64,000 nt of DNA from positions 455,806-519,805 of the forward strand of contig JAEPNP010000001.1 in the NCBI GenBank assembly GCA_017643395.1. Direction: 5' to 3'. The notes under the pieces are model-generated. The model worked only from the letters and a program-made list of their open reading frames with translations, searched no databases and had not been told where the DNA came from. The stretch is from Rhodothermales bacterium. Its GTDB lineage: Bacteria > Bacteroidota > Rhodothermia > Rhodothermales > UBA10348. The position numbers and the translations under genes are program-made. Shown piece by piece: positions 46,401 to 54,432 of the stretch (position 1 is the first letter of the stretch; each line of letters starts with the position of its first letter).

Positions 46401-49400
46401 ACGACGCCGAATCCGGTTGTCGAAGCGGTCGATACGGGCGATGTCCGTGATATCGATTTCGGCTTCAACAACAACAAGATGGCCTCCATTGGCGACCTGG
46501 TCTTCGAAGACCTGGACGGCGACGGCAAGCAGGAAGCCGGCGAATTCGGCCTGCCCGGTCTGACTGTGGATCTGTTCCGTGATACGAACGGAAACGGCGT
46601 ACGGGATGGCGCAGACGATCCGAACCCGGTTGATACTCAGGTCACCAACCAGGCCGGGTTCTACACCTTCGGCCAGCTCATGCCGGGTACTTATTTCGTG
46701 GACGTGCACCCGCCGACAGGTGGCGGCTACGTGCAGACCGGCAGTGAAAACCGCGGTGACGAAGGGGACCCGATCGTGGTCGTCAGCGGCACCACGGTGG
46801 ACGATGCGGACTACGGCTATCAGCCGGTGGACGGCTCGATCCTGGTCACCATCTTCGAGGACACCAACGGCAACGGCACGCAGGATCCTGGCGAGCGCGG
46901 TTTGCAGGGCATCAACGTGGACCTCGTTGGTCCCGACGGCACGCAGAACGGTACCACCGATCAGGATGGCCAGTTCTGGTTCACCGACCTTGTGCCCGGA
47001 ACGTATTCAGTCTCCTCGGACGGCCCTGCCGGCACGATTCAGATTGGCCCGGACCCCGCGGTGGAGCTTGGTGCCAATGAAGACACCACGGCTGAACTCG
47101 GATTCCGCTCCGAGAACTCCGCCATTACCGGTGTGACGTTCTCGGATCCCAACAACAACGCCCAGCGCGATGGAGGCGAGCCCGCCGTGGGATCGATTCC
47201 GGTCAAGCTGATCGGTCCGGGACCAGACGGCGACTTCGACACCGGAGACGATGTGGTTCTGCAGACTGCAACCAGTCATGTCACCGACGGAACGTACACC
47301 TTCGGCGGATTGGCCCCCGGCCAGTATCGCGTCGAAGTGACCCCGCCGGGTACGATGGTCGTCACGGGCTCAAACCCGCTGCCGATCACGCTGATGCCGA
47401 ACGAGACCGAAACGGCAGACTTCGGCTTCAACTCCAACAAGATGGCCTCCATCGGCGACACCGTCTATGAGGACCTGAACGGCAACGGCGTCCAGGACCC
47501 TGGCGAATTCGGCGTGGCAGGCATCACCGTGAAACTCTACAAGGACGACGGCAACGGCACGTTCGAACCTGCCAACGACGGTCCGCCAGTGGTGCAGGTA
47601 ACCAATTCCGCAGGCATCTACGACTTCACGGCGCTGGATCCAGGCACCTATTTCGTGGACGTCATTTCCGGCCCGGCCTACTCCGAAACCGGCGACCAGG
47701 AAGGCTCACCAAGTGATCCTGACAACATCACCGGCAACGAGTTGGCACCCATCACGGTAGCCGACGGCCAGGACGTCAACGGCGCGGACTACGGTATCAT
47801 GCCGAAGCGCGGTTCCATCCACGGCGTTGTGTTCAACGATCTGGATGGTGACGGGGAGCTCGACAACAACGAGCCGACCTTGCCCTGGATCACGGTGCGC
47901 CTGCGAAGCAACGGCCCGGACAACAACGCAGCGACTACCGCCGACAACGTCGACCTCACGGTGGAAACCAATAGCGAGGGTGAGTACTGGTTCGAGAACC
48001 TGGCTCCCGGCCGCTATCGCGTCTTCCCGGTCAACGCCGACATCCCCACCGGCAGCACGCCTACCACGGACCGTCCTGCAATCGTGGACATCGGCAGCAA
48101 TACCAGAGTCGAGGATGTCGATCACGGATTCCAGACACGCAACAGTTCCATCTCCGGTGTAGTCTTCGAAGACCCCAACGGAAACGGACAGGATGACGGC
48201 AACGACGAGCCGGGCATCGAGGACGTAGTGGTCACCTTGATCAATGTCGGACCTGACGGGCAGCTGGGTGGCGGCGACGATTCATTCGCCGGCAGCACGA
48301 TGACCGACGAGAACGGCGCCTACACATTCGGTACGCTGCCTCCGGGCAACTACCAGGTTTCGGTGTCCGCCCCCAGCGGACAGGTGGTCACTACGGCCAA
48401 TCCCAAGCCGGTTGTCCTGGGAGCCGACGACGACGCCGAAGCGGACTTTGGATTCAACGACAACAAGATGGCGTCCATTGGTGACCTCATCTTCCGCGAC
48501 GACAACGGCAACTCCATTCAGGATCCGGGCGAACCAGGTCTCTCGGGTGTAGTGGTCAGACTCTATCGGGACGCAAACGGCAACGGAACCCGTGAGGTGT
48601 CCGATCCCCTGTTCCGCACATCGGATCCGACCGACAACGCCGGGTTCTACGACTTCACGGCCTTGCCGCCTGGCATTTACTTCGTGGATGCCGAGCCACA
48701 GTCAGGCTTCATGGAAACCGGCTCTGCAGCGCGCGGTCCCGAAGGTGAGCCCATCGAGGTGCTCTCCGGTGACGACGTGAACAATGCGGACTACGGCTTC
48801 CTGCCGATGAACGGAACGGTTGCCGGCACGGTCTTCAACGACCTGAACGGCAACGGCGAACAGGATCCGGGTGAGCCCGGTCTGCCCGACGTGCCGGTAA
48901 CGGTGAGCGGCCCCGGGCTGGATGGTATCGACGGCACCGCAGACGACATCGTCAGCGAAACCACGACCAACGCCCAAGGCGACTATGAAGTGACGGGCCT
49001 CATTCCGGGCACCTACGACGTGCTGGTTGATTCCGGCTCGCCGAAAGTGCCTGAGGGGGCCACGGCGACAACCGGCAACCCGATCTCGGTGGACGTGGAA
49101 TCGGGCGAAGAGTCCGAAGGAGACATCGGGTTCCAGACGCGCAACTCGACGGTTGAGGGTGTCGCCTACAACGACGCCAACGGCAACGGCGTGTTTGACA
49201 ACGGCGAGACGACGATTGCCGGCGTACCGGTCAAACTCATCAACCTCGGGCTGGACAACACTCCGGGGGGCGGTGACGACTTCATCTTCGACACTGCGAA
49301 TACCGACGGAAGCGGTGAATACAGCTTCACCAATGTGCCTCCGGGTACGTATGACGTAGAGGCCACCGCGCCGAGCGGGCTTGTCTCGACCAGCGCGCCC

Positions 49401-52400
49401 AAGGTCACCGTGGGCGTACAGCCTGCGGAGACCGAATCGGTGGACTTCGGCTTCAATACGAACAAGATGGCCTCGATCGGCGACACGGTCTTTGAGGACC
49501 TGAACGGCGACGGCGTGCAGGATGTGGGTGAGACCGGAATCCCCGGAATCACGCTCACGCTGTACCTGGATGACGGAGACGACCTGTTCGAACCGGGGCA
49601 GGACGCCATCGCCAGTACCCCGGGACCGGACGGAATCCCGAATACGGCCGATGACGGCACGGCGGTGACCAACTCCGCCGGTATCTACGACTTCACCGGC
49701 CTCAACCCGGGCACGTACTTCGTGACCATCGATGTACCGAGCGGCTTCAACAGCAGCGGCAGCGCCGCCTACGGCGATCCCGGAGAGCCCATCGAATTGG
49801 TCGACAACACCGATATCAACGATGCCGATTACGGGCTGCTGCCCAACACGGCTTCGGTGCACGGTGTGGTATTCGACGACGTCAACAAGAACGGTCGCAA
49901 GGGAGACGGGGAGTCCGGACTCCAGTCCTTCCAGGTGGTCATCTATGGCCCGGGACCGGACGGCGACTACGACACGACGCTCGACAACGTCGAACTGTCC
50001 ACGACCACCGACGAGAATGGTGAGTACTGGTTCGACAGCCTGCCGCCGGGAGACTACGTGGTCAACGTGGACGAATCTGCGGCACCGTTCGGTTCAATCA
50101 GCACCACCCCCGATCCGGCGTTCATTTGGGTCGGTGGCGGCGGCACCGTGACGACCAATTTCGGCATCATGCTGCCGGGTGGGGTCATTCAGGGCACCAT
50201 CTTCGCTGATGACAACCAGAACGGCATCCTTGACGGCGGCGAGAGCGGCCTGCCGGATGTGACGATCACTCTCTTCGACCTCGGAGCCGACGGCACGGCC
50301 GGCACCGCGGACGACGGCCCGAGCCGCATCGTCAATACGTCGGCCACTGGTACCTACATCATCGAAGGTTTGCCGGACAGCAACTACCTGATCAGTGTGG
50401 ACGACCCGGTCGGTCTGGTGGCAACCTCCACCGAACCGCGTCCGGTAACCATCTCAGGCGGAACGACGGAAAACGAGGACATCGGCTACGCCACCGAGAA
50501 AATGGCGCAGATCGGCGACAACGTCTTCCAGGATCTGAATGGCAACGGCGTGTACGACAACGGCGAACCGGGCATCTCCGGGGTCACCGTGACACTCTAC
50601 GTGGACGCTGACGAAGACGGATTCCTGGATGCCAGCGAGGTCGGTTCGGGCATCACCCAGGTGACTTCCGGCGCAGGGATCTACAACTTCCTTGGTCTGA
50701 TGCCGGGCTTCTACCTGGTTCAGGCCACCGAGCCTGCTCAGCACATCGCCACCGGCGATACGGACCCGCTGGCCTTCGAGGTCATCAACGGCCAGGTGGT
50801 CGAAACGGCCGACTTCGGATTCCTCCCGGTTGGTGGATCGATTGCCGGTATCGTATTCGACGATGCAGACGGCGACGGCACGCAGGGCGCGGGCGAGGAA
50901 GGATTGCAGGGTGTGCTCGTAACACTCACGAGCGATGGACCCGACGGCATTCCGGGCACCGGAGATGAGATCGAGAAGGAGACGTTGACAGGCCTCAACG
51001 GCACCTATTCGTTCACCTTCCTGCCGCCGGGCACCTACACGGCCTCGTTTGAGACGCCGGAAGGCACTGAGGCAACCACGCAGAACCCCGAGGAGGTTGA
51101 ACTCGGCGCCAACGAGTCCGAGAGCTTGCTGACAGGTTTCGCGCCGGTCACGGGCTCGATCGACGGTTTCGTCTTCAACGACCTGAACGGAAACGGCATC
51201 AAGGATTCTGGCGATGGAGGTATCAGCGGTGTAACGCTGAACCTCTTCGGACCTGGCACTGATGGTGTCTTCGGCACTCCGGATGACGTGCCCGTGGGCA
51301 CCACCGTATCCGCATCCAACGGCGGCTACTGGTTCACCGATGTTCCGATCGGGGCCTACCGCCTGGACCTCGTCGAAACCACGGCGCCGGCTGGCTTCAA
51401 CGTCACCACAATGAACGACCCGTCGGACCTCGTGGTGGAGGCGGATCAGGTAACAACCGTGCTCTTCGGACTCAAGAAGATCGCCAAGCCCAAAGCAACC
51501 ATCGCGGGCAAGGTCTTCGAGGACAAGAACAAGAACGGCACGCTTGATTCGGGCGACTTCGGGTTCCCGAACGTCAAGGTGCAGCTGTTCACACAGGGCG
51601 CCGACTACAAGTGCGGCACCGCGGACGATCAGTTCAGGGCCACCCGCACCACGGATGCCTCGGGCGCCTATTCGTTCGGCGGCCTGCACCCTGACACGTA
51701 CTGCGTGCTTGTGGACGAAAACACGCTGCCGGGCGGCGTTTCGAACACCACCGGAGGCAACCCGGCCACGATCGCCGTGCCCCATGGCGCTACCGTCGAG
51801 GCCAACTTCGGCTACGCTACCCTGGGCAGCAAGGTCGACCTCGAGATCGAGAAGACCGCCGACAAGGATGCGGTTGCGGTAGGTGGCGAAGTCACCTTCA
51901 CGATCACGCTCCGCAACTCGGACGATGCGCACCTGGCCGCGACGGATGTCGTAGTCAAGGATTACCTTCCGACCGGTCTCCGGTATGTCTGGGATTCTGC
52001 GACGACTGCACAGGGCATCGTATTCAACCCGAGCCAGCTCAGCTGGACCGTGGAGTGGATCGGCGTCGGGCAGGAGATCGACCTGACCCTGAAGGCACTG
52101 GTCACCAAACCTGGCGAGTTCAAGAACTGCGCCGAGGTGTGGGATGCCCGCCAGAAGGACAAGGACTCGACCACCGGCACCGAGCGTGGAACGCGATTCG
52201 ACGCCCATGCCGCCCGCGAGGACGACGAGGACTGCCACCGGATCTGGACCGGCACCAGCGCGAAGATCGATCTCGAACTCGAGAAGCGCGCCGACAAGCC
52301 GTACCCGTCCATTGGCTCCGCGGTGACCTTCACGCTGGACCTTACCAACAAGGGAACCACCGACGCCACGGGTGTGATGGTGACCGACTACCTGCCGCAG

Positions 52401-54083
52401 GGCCTCAGCTACGTCTGGGACACCGCGACCACGGGGCCGGGCATCACGTTCAACCCCAGCAAACTGACATGGACGATCGCTTCGGTCTCGCCGGGGCAGA
52501 CCATCCAGCTCTCGCTGAAGGCGAGCGTGAATCAGTCCGGCGAGTGGACCAATTACGCCGAGGTCTGGGACGCAGACCAGAAAGATGTGGACTCGCAGAC
52601 CGGCGACGAACGCGGCACACCGTTCAATCCGCACGCCACGCGTGAGGATGACGAGGCCGAGGCCAGCGTCTGGGTGGGTCAGCCGCCTGCAACGGACGCG
52701 CTCTGCTACGTGATCGCGGACAACGACGGTCATGGCTTCGACAACCGTGACGTGATCTCCAAACTGACCTCACAGGGCAGAGTGGAGAGCATCATCGGTC
52801 GGACCGGTACCCTGATGATCGAATCCATGGCGTTCAACCCATGGACCGGCCAGCTCTACGCGGCCGACGCCAACGAACTGGGCGTGATCAACGTGCATAC
52901 CGGTCGGTACACGACCATCGGCGAGTTCGGCTTCGGAGAAGGCTGGTTGGCCAACGGCGAGTACCGCACCCGCGGTCTGCTCGACGCGGACGGCCTGGCC
53001 TTCGACGCGCTCACCGGCGATCTCTGGGCCAGCAGCCGCAAGACCGGCGAGCCGGATCTGCTCTTCAAGGTCGACCCAGCCACGGGCGCCCATGTGCCGG
53101 AAGCCTTTGGTCCCGGGAAGGACTTCATCTCCATCCTGACGAACAACGGGCTGAACGACATCGACGACATCGCGATCGATCCGACCAACGGTGTGCTCTA
53201 CGCGATCAACAACGAAGGCGGCACCAACAGCCGACTCGTCACGATCGACAAGCAGACCGGCTGGATCACTGAGATCAAGACGCTGCCTATCGGCAACATC
53301 GAGGGACTCGACTTCTTCGGCGACGGCACGCTCTACGCGACCGCCGGTGAGGGCGACGAGGCCATCGTCATCATCGACAAGGCCACGCTCAGCACGCAGA
53401 TCGTGACGTCGATCGGCAACGGTCGCAACCGCGACTATGAGGCCATTGCCTGCCTGACCACTCCGACCAACAAACTCCGTATCACGGTGTTTGAGGACCT
53501 GGACGACGACGGGCAGCAGACCGGCATCGAAGTCCCGCTCACGGGCGTTGACATCGAGCTGTTCAGGGATGTGGATGGCGATGGGCTCATCGGCAGTGAC
53601 GACCCGCTGGTCCGCACGGGGCTCTCCGACAGCAATGGCGAGGTCGAATTCCAGACGGCTGCTACCGGCAACTTCGTGTACCGGATGGCAGGCGGGTTCG
53701 TCCGCGGCGTGGGTCTCCAGACGGCGACCGGCCTCGAAGGCTTCGGCCTGACGGCACGGGCCTACATGGGCATCGGCGCATCGACAGCCACGTCCACAGA
53801 CGGAGATACCGAGGTTCCGGTCGAGTACGCGCTGCACAGCAACTACCCGAACCCGTTCAACCCGGTCACCACGATCACCTTCGACTTGCCGGCTACCGAG
53901 CATGTCACCCTTGCGGTGTACGATGTCCTCGGTCGCCAGGTGGCGGTCCTGGTTGACGGCCTCACGCAGGCAGGTCAGCATCAGGTGCGCTTCAACGGCA
54001 AACGCTTCGCCAGCGGTACCTACATCTACCGCATGTCGACGGCTACGAAGACCTTCACGCACACCATGGTGCTCGTGAAATAG
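37407..54083 (+). CDS. Giant secreted protein 2: 35 tandem SdrD-B-like domains, DUF11, CYxxADN module, C-terminal sorting domain
   Basis: 5558 residues from MENSLTSRLAPLALGL, where a signal peptide begins. Order: a CAECRGGVTKLTVRYQG domain with an acidic DDDDDDGG loop; a choice-of-anchor-like domain (EYGFWLPGLDKRNNTKLYSI); a first DUF11 domain (from ~362, ADLAIEKTAG); an unassigned segment; a second DUF11 interrupted by ~185 foreign residues; then 35 SdrD-B-like domains at 947-4809 (average 110 residues, with Asp/Asn-rich NGNGxxDxGEPG loops likely to bind Ca2+). Two more DUF11 domains follow (VDLEIEKTADKDAV, IDLELEKRADKPYPSI), then the CYVIADNDGHGFDN module, another SdrD-B-like domain, and the sorting domain (YPNPFNPVTTITFDLP ... 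LVK). It is probably a long rigid cell-surface stalk or adhesin. Intrinsic terminator downstream. Confidence 0.92.
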   Translation: MENSLTSRLAPLALGLVVSLLLTLPQNAAAAPSAEVPGASSNDPITFAPAFELVTGFGSASCAECRGGVTKLTVRYQGNQTARIVVLDGGHRIFDSVVKPGNTFMVQGQGTSDDDDDDGGSGDGTFRDDELKFYIQDGRDWDLDTTIDVTCAQPVGPGTTYGSFLIEQAESRDEDKPVCAADDDPSTAPDPTKYCVEDRMTREYGFWLPGLDKRNNTKLYSISNAVFDEANDGTASLTGTIINEIGQGFTLELTFEDRTTTPPAGSPKNGYNYAVDPSDFVYYETITGFLHGIDGGDYHGSRVRIARRGEAFQFGTGANLFDQFKLGASAWFDWWVDEEPTTDLKNEGHGDINVTFLTDCFADLAIEKTAGSGLATVGENVEFTITVTNESTTTATDITVSDYLPTNLSHVSGGTLNGSTVTWDIASLAGGASIDLTFTGMTTAEGEARNCAEITAMAGSDQDSTPGNFDSAPAEDDESCFTLSVRPTGAMCMTTDSSQCTTAEIISVTDEGSGETRYMVKVTNNCRNAVSFVAFELPDGATLSSDTSEYSDGTFDYDIEFPTSNPFARSLKYETDGEGAKDGEMTTFDFVLDNGHVLDEPFMLEVKYGNNRDRLQLNTDCTPEVDLEISKTVLSGAEISTGGQVTYQLKVTNNSGAPATGVTVQDSFPASFEFVSASGDGSYNDASGLWTVGTVGANSMATIDVTFTANVVESGSELVANGLYELKNHPNGNARDPLYGLRLDRLFHNHRPITFDFEHDDSDVWMQVDGSSIIIFGQVFGGKDGGSEYVVGQSGIWDLYFRYDMTIAPVPGDDDLYTTVEQGEGTIVPHFSTSDFGAGHVFNLTAHKSGAFALRIGNTDDDSGHRTHTGISGWGWLKHDGRGSLQHHSASDWLFTTGDFQPDTFVNCVEIASADQDDPDSAPSNGFKAGEDDNACAEIVVTVPPPGRIAGTVYEDSNGNNGIDDGSDGELEDVKVLLYTDEDNDGFGDTQIAMVRTDANGFYEFTDLPLGDYVVLVDENEDPPGALESILANPADVALTDDLPTVMVDFLFGQVRLASFGDTVYRDDNGNGMQDEGEPGIAGVTVRLFMNDINGMEVTPAQVTNSAGHYEFTGLDPKTYVAEVVAPSGYMISDNNDDGEADSDDFFDTETLVASQDYNDGDFGFKPTGKIQGFAWRDTDGEGDFDEAGNGIENVSVALLDENGVAVDFGDGPVTASTDENGMYMFSNLPPGTYMVDVTAGEPAGTAPTTPEPATVILPLNGTEEADFGYAQTGSIMGVVREDTAGDVNLDGNEPGIADVTVVLYNDENNDGMVDGSDTIAASTETDGDGKYTFDNLPAGNYLVDVDNSDAQLGGNFPVDEMDFPEPRDVDLGVGDDETGVDFLFGSVKMATLGDRVWLDLNGNGDQDNGEPGVAGAKVFLEDGSGNSVSDGTNTSMIETTADGLYDFVGLMPGMYQVRIEPPAGFALTTPPDTMGPFELTSGDNRDDVDFGLIPAEGKIKVVVFNDADASGDQNGEDGFPGVDVRITSFGPNGIDENGGGDDYAITLETDGSGMAMTGQDLLPGSYDVEVVSSTLPPEADLPTTPTSVTLTIDGTSTEEVEFGYQKAESMISGVVFDDVNDNGSDDSEPGLNGVTVTLYADTDEDGVGDVVVDEVTTYTEGSTDGFYKFNDLPAGTYVIDVDNNDPQLEGRIPTTMEPMSREVNGMDSAVNVDFGFVDPANKNRGSIGDFVWRDDLDNNTQDPGEVGVAGVEITLYNSNAAGDKLSVVGTPKTTDPLGNYQFDGLLPGFYVAEATNLPTGYIGTAGLMTGAIELDPGEVFNGADFGLLTTGMIEGLVFMDGDASGDYNASFDMLITDEVTVRLLDDEGDEYASQTITDGSYQFTNVPPGSYEVLVDTVIPDKTTSTGNPIDVTLGLHEQKWVDIGFEDSTGKISGVVFEDTDGDGFQDAGLEDGIPNVTVTLYEDFDADGVGDMVVDTVENTGPNGDYSFEGLPEGFYIVDVLDSNVDPLLPTSAEPKPVELDGPGDEEEADFGFSSVANKMASIGDRVYRDDNGDGDRDPGEPGIDGVEVTITFPDNTTATTTTADGGFYEFTGLMPGEHSVEVTAGAGGFTPTQGSAGYTEDLAAGEDFEDADFGFRPKGTMEGFVFMDQNGDGIFNTADGDTPIPNVTVELLDQNGNPVEHQGSPVTAVTADGSVTNQPEGGYWLFNLAPGDYLVNLIENDEPDGKVPSTGDPVPATILLNANTPGINIGYEPAEGTISGVVFEDEDGNTVQNDEPGLPGVTVTLYRDEDGTLVPVESVETGMDGSYDFGNLIQGDYVVDVEDSEIPSGLIATTAEPKSATISEPNGSDTADFGYSANANKMARIGDTVFRDDDGDGEQDAGEPGIAGVEVTLSGAASGTTTTDAFGKYEFAGLMPGTYTVEVNVSDPDVSGFTPPVTTSFSPTIAAGVDFLTADFPFRPSGSIAGNIFNDADGDGVWEPNDDDTGLPDGTLVELLASNGDFVTSVVTTGGDGSFIFENLPAGDYMISVPTEPDDTVSSTGNPIDASVTENTATTGADVGFEPATSSIAGTVYGDENENQTFDPADEDDLGAGIMVSLYEDADDSGTINTGDPLIDDTVTDNDGNYLFEDLPQGDYLVDVGNVPGMSPTTDDPLAVTTDGTNPVTDADFGFVNPDAEVASIGDTIFQDTNGINGQEMGEPGIEGAKVELFASDGTSSVNDADGVAVDPQMTDASGSYLFTNLLPGTYVVRVTMPPAEHVQTFDPDGATFDGETTVTVAMGDVELDADFGYQPKAGSIAGTVFMDDDGDGVQDNDEDGFNDAGVILTGAGPDGLFGTEDDLTFPEIWTDADGNYEFTDLAPGMYVVDVVDPANTVPTTEDPQKVNVGPNQNVSGIDAGFKPADNTIAGTVFNDKNGDGDQDPDDDNSTPAVDESEPGLEDITVTLVEAGPDGEFGTPDDQVVASDTTDVNGDYSFENVPAGTYQIRSESPDGLLNTTPNPVVEAVDTGDVRDIDFGFNNNKMASIGDLVFEDLDGDGKQEAGEFGLPGLTVDLFRDTNGNGVRDGADDPNPVDTQVTNQAGFYTFGQLMPGTYFVDVHPPTGGGYVQTGSENRGDEGDPIVVVSGTTVDDADYGYQPVDGSILVTIFEDTNGNGTQDPGERGLQGINVDLVGPDGTQNGTTDQDGQFWFTDLVPGTYSVSSDGPAGTIQIGPDPAVELGANEDTTAELGFRSENSAITGVTFSDPNNNAQRDGGEPAVGSIPVKLIGPGPDGDFDTGDDVVLQTATSHVTDGTYTFGGLAPGQYRVEVTPPGTMVVTGSNPLPITLMPNETETADFGFNSNKMASIGDTVYEDLNGNGVQDPGEFGVAGITVKLYKDDGNGTFEPANDGPPVVQVTNSAGIYDFTALDPGTYFVDVISGPAYSETGDQEGSPSDPDNITGNELAPITVADGQDVNGADYGIMPKRGSIHGVVFNDLDGDGELDNNEPTLPWITVRLRSNGPDNNAATTADNVDLTVETNSEGEYWFENLAPGRYRVFPVNADIPTGSTPTTDRPAIVDIGSNTRVEDVDHGFQTRNSSISGVVFEDPNGNGQDDGNDEPGIEDVVVTLINVGPDGQLGGGDDSFAGSTMTDENGAYTFGTLPPGNYQVSVSAPSGQVVTTANPKPVVLGADDDAEADFGFNDNKMASIGDLIFRDDNGNSIQDPGEPGLSGVVVRLYRDANGNGTREVSDPLFRTSDPTDNAGFYDFTALPPGIYFVDAEPQSGFMETGSAARGPEGEPIEVLSGDDVNNADYGFLPMNGTVAGTVFNDLNGNGEQDPGEPGLPDVPVTVSGPGLDGIDGTADDIVSETTTNAQGDYEVTGLIPGTYDVLVDSGSPKVPEGATATTGNPISVDVESGEESEGDIGFQTRNSTVEGVAYNDANGNGVFDNGETTIAGVPVKLINLGLDNTPGGGDDFIFDTANTDGSGEYSFTNVPPGTYDVEATAPSGLVSTSAPKVTVGVQPAETESVDFGFNTNKMASIGDTVFEDLNGDGVQDVGETGIPGITLTLYLDDGDDLFEPGQDAIASTPGPDGIPNTADDGTAVTNSAGIYDFTGLNPGTYFVTIDVPSGFNSSGSAAYGDPGEPIELVDNTDINDADYGLLPNTASVHGVVFDDVNKNGRKGDGESGLQSFQVVIYGPGPDGDYDTTLDNVELSTTTDENGEYWFDSLPPGDYVVNVDESAAPFGSISTTPDPAFIWVGGGGTVTTNFGIMLPGGVIQGTIFADDNQNGILDGGESGLPDVTITLFDLGADGTAGTADDGPSRIVNTSATGTYIIEGLPDSNYLISVDDPVGLVATSTEPRPVTISGGTTENEDIGYATEKMAQIGDNVFQDLNGNGVYDNGEPGISGVTVTLYVDADEDGFLDASEVGSGITQVTSGAGIYNFLGLMPGFYLVQATEPAQHIATGDTDPLAFEVINGQVVETADFGFLPVGGSIAGIVFDDADGDGTQGAGEEGLQGVLVTLTSDGPDGIPGTGDEIEKETLTGLNGTYSFTFLPPGTYTASFETPEGTEATTQNPEEVELGANESESLLTGFAPVTGSIDGFVFNDLNGNGIKDSGDGGISGVTLNLFGPGTDGVFGTPDDVPVGTTVSASNGGYWFTDVPIGAYRLDLVETTAPAGFNVTTMNDPSDLVVEADQVTTVLFGLKKIAKPKATIAGKVFEDKNKNGTLDSGDFGFPNVKVQLFTQGADYKCGTADDQFRATRTTDASGAYSFGGLHPDTYCVLVDENTLPGGVSNTTGGNPATIAVPHGATVEANFGYATLGSKVDLEIEKTADKDAVAVGGEVTFTITLRNSDDAHLAATDVVVKDYLPTGLRYVWDSATTAQGIVFNPSQLSWTVEWIGVGQEIDLTLKALVTKPGEFKNCAEVWDARQKDKDSTTGTERGTRFDAHAAREDDEDCHRIWTGTSAKIDLELEKRADKPYPSIGSAVTFTLDLTNKGTTDATGVMVTDYLPQGLSYVWDTATTGPGITFNPSKLTWTIASVSPGQTIQLSLKASVNQSGEWTNYAEVWDADQKDVDSQTGDERGTPFNPHATREDDEAEASVWVGQPPATDALCYVIADNDGHGFDNRDVISKLTSQGRVESIIGRTGTLMIESMAFNPWTGQLYAADANELGVINVHTGRYTTIGEFGFGEGWLANGEYRTRGLLDADGLAFDALTGDLWASSRKTGEPDLLFKVDPATGAHVPEAFGPGKDFISILTNNGLNDIDDIAIDPTNGVLYAINNEGGTNSRLVTIDKQTGWITEIKTLPIGNIEGLDFFGDGTLYATAGEGDEAIVIIDKATLSTQIVTSIGNGRNRDYEAIACLTTPTNKLRITVFEDLDDDGQQTGIEVPLTGVDIELFRDVDGDGLIGSDDPLVRTGLSDSNGEVEFQTAATGNFVYRMAGGFVRGVGLQTATGLEGFGLTARAYMGIGASTATSTDGDTEVPVEYALHSNYPNPFNPVTTITFDLPATEHVTLAVYDVLGRQVAVLVDGLTQAGQHQVRFNGKRFASGTYIYRMSTATKTFTHTMVLVK
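40245..51833 (+). repeat. Array of 35 SdrD-B-like domains with three-domain superperiod
   Basis: The array is one C-type domain, eleven A-B-C cycles and one extra final domain. A-type domains carry (M)ASIGD at their start, and these fall at 40575, 41574, 42579, 43533, 44502, 45450, 46479, 47442, 48468, 49467 and 50502. The spacing is therefore 948-1035 bp. B-type domains start GSIxG or similar after a FGxxP(K/M) linker. C-type domains start (S/N)xIxG and end DFGFNxNK before the next A. Copies are clearly diverged at protein level. Confidence 0.9.
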
Positions 54084-54116
54084 AAAAGCTGCTCCACCCC
54101 TCACAGGGGCATAAAG

Positions 54117-54149
54117 GGCCGGCCGGGAATTCCCCGGTCGGCCTTTTTT
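54117..54149 (+). terminator. Intrinsic terminator after giant protein 2
   Basis: An 11-bp stem (GGCCGGCCGGG / CCCGGTCGGCC, one G-U pair), AATTC loop and six T residues, 34 bp beyond the stop codon. Confidence 0.92.
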
Positions 54150-54432
54150 GTTTGTCTCAATCCGGCGGAATTCTGTTGCCGTAATCGGACGGGGCGGGTT
54201 GACCGATGGGCGCATCTGCACGTCCGCCAGACGCTACGCGTGCCCGCACACCGACCTGCAGAGTCGGAGTGGTTGCAGGCGCCGTCGGTTCTGATTCAGA
54301 CGTGTCGCCCGCGTCCGATTTGTGCTACCGGATCTGCCGAAATCAGTCTTTTTCGGCTCTTCGAATACTTTTGCCCGCCCCGTTAAGGAAAGGACCAGCC
54401 GCCTCCTTTGAGCGCAATCCTCCCTTACCGAG
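54150..54432 (+). other. Upstream region of giant protein 3
   Basis: 283 bp after the terminator. It contains a match to the Bacteroidota -7 element, listed separately, and otherwise no recognised feature. Confidence 0.5.
54366..54373 (+). promoter_or_regulatory. Putative Bacteroidota -7 promoter element (TAnnTTTG)
   Basis: TACTTTTG matches TAnnTTTG exactly, 59 bp before the ATG of giant protein 3. A T-rich stretch (CTTTTTCGG, from about 54348) lies upstream but no exact -33 TTTG at ideal spacing is present. Confidence 0.4.

Noticed and set aside
40245-51833. Frameshift or assembly artefact in the giant repeat gene
   Set aside because: The reading frame is uninterrupted for 5558 codons and each repeat is diverged in sequence, which argues against collapsed or misassembled identical copies.
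50454-52733. Antisense 759-codon open frame inside giant protein 2, and similar ones at 40056-41462 and 48702-49862
   Set aside because: They are shadows of the Asp/Gly-rich sense repeats; their translations show only mirrored repeat patterns and no independent protein features.
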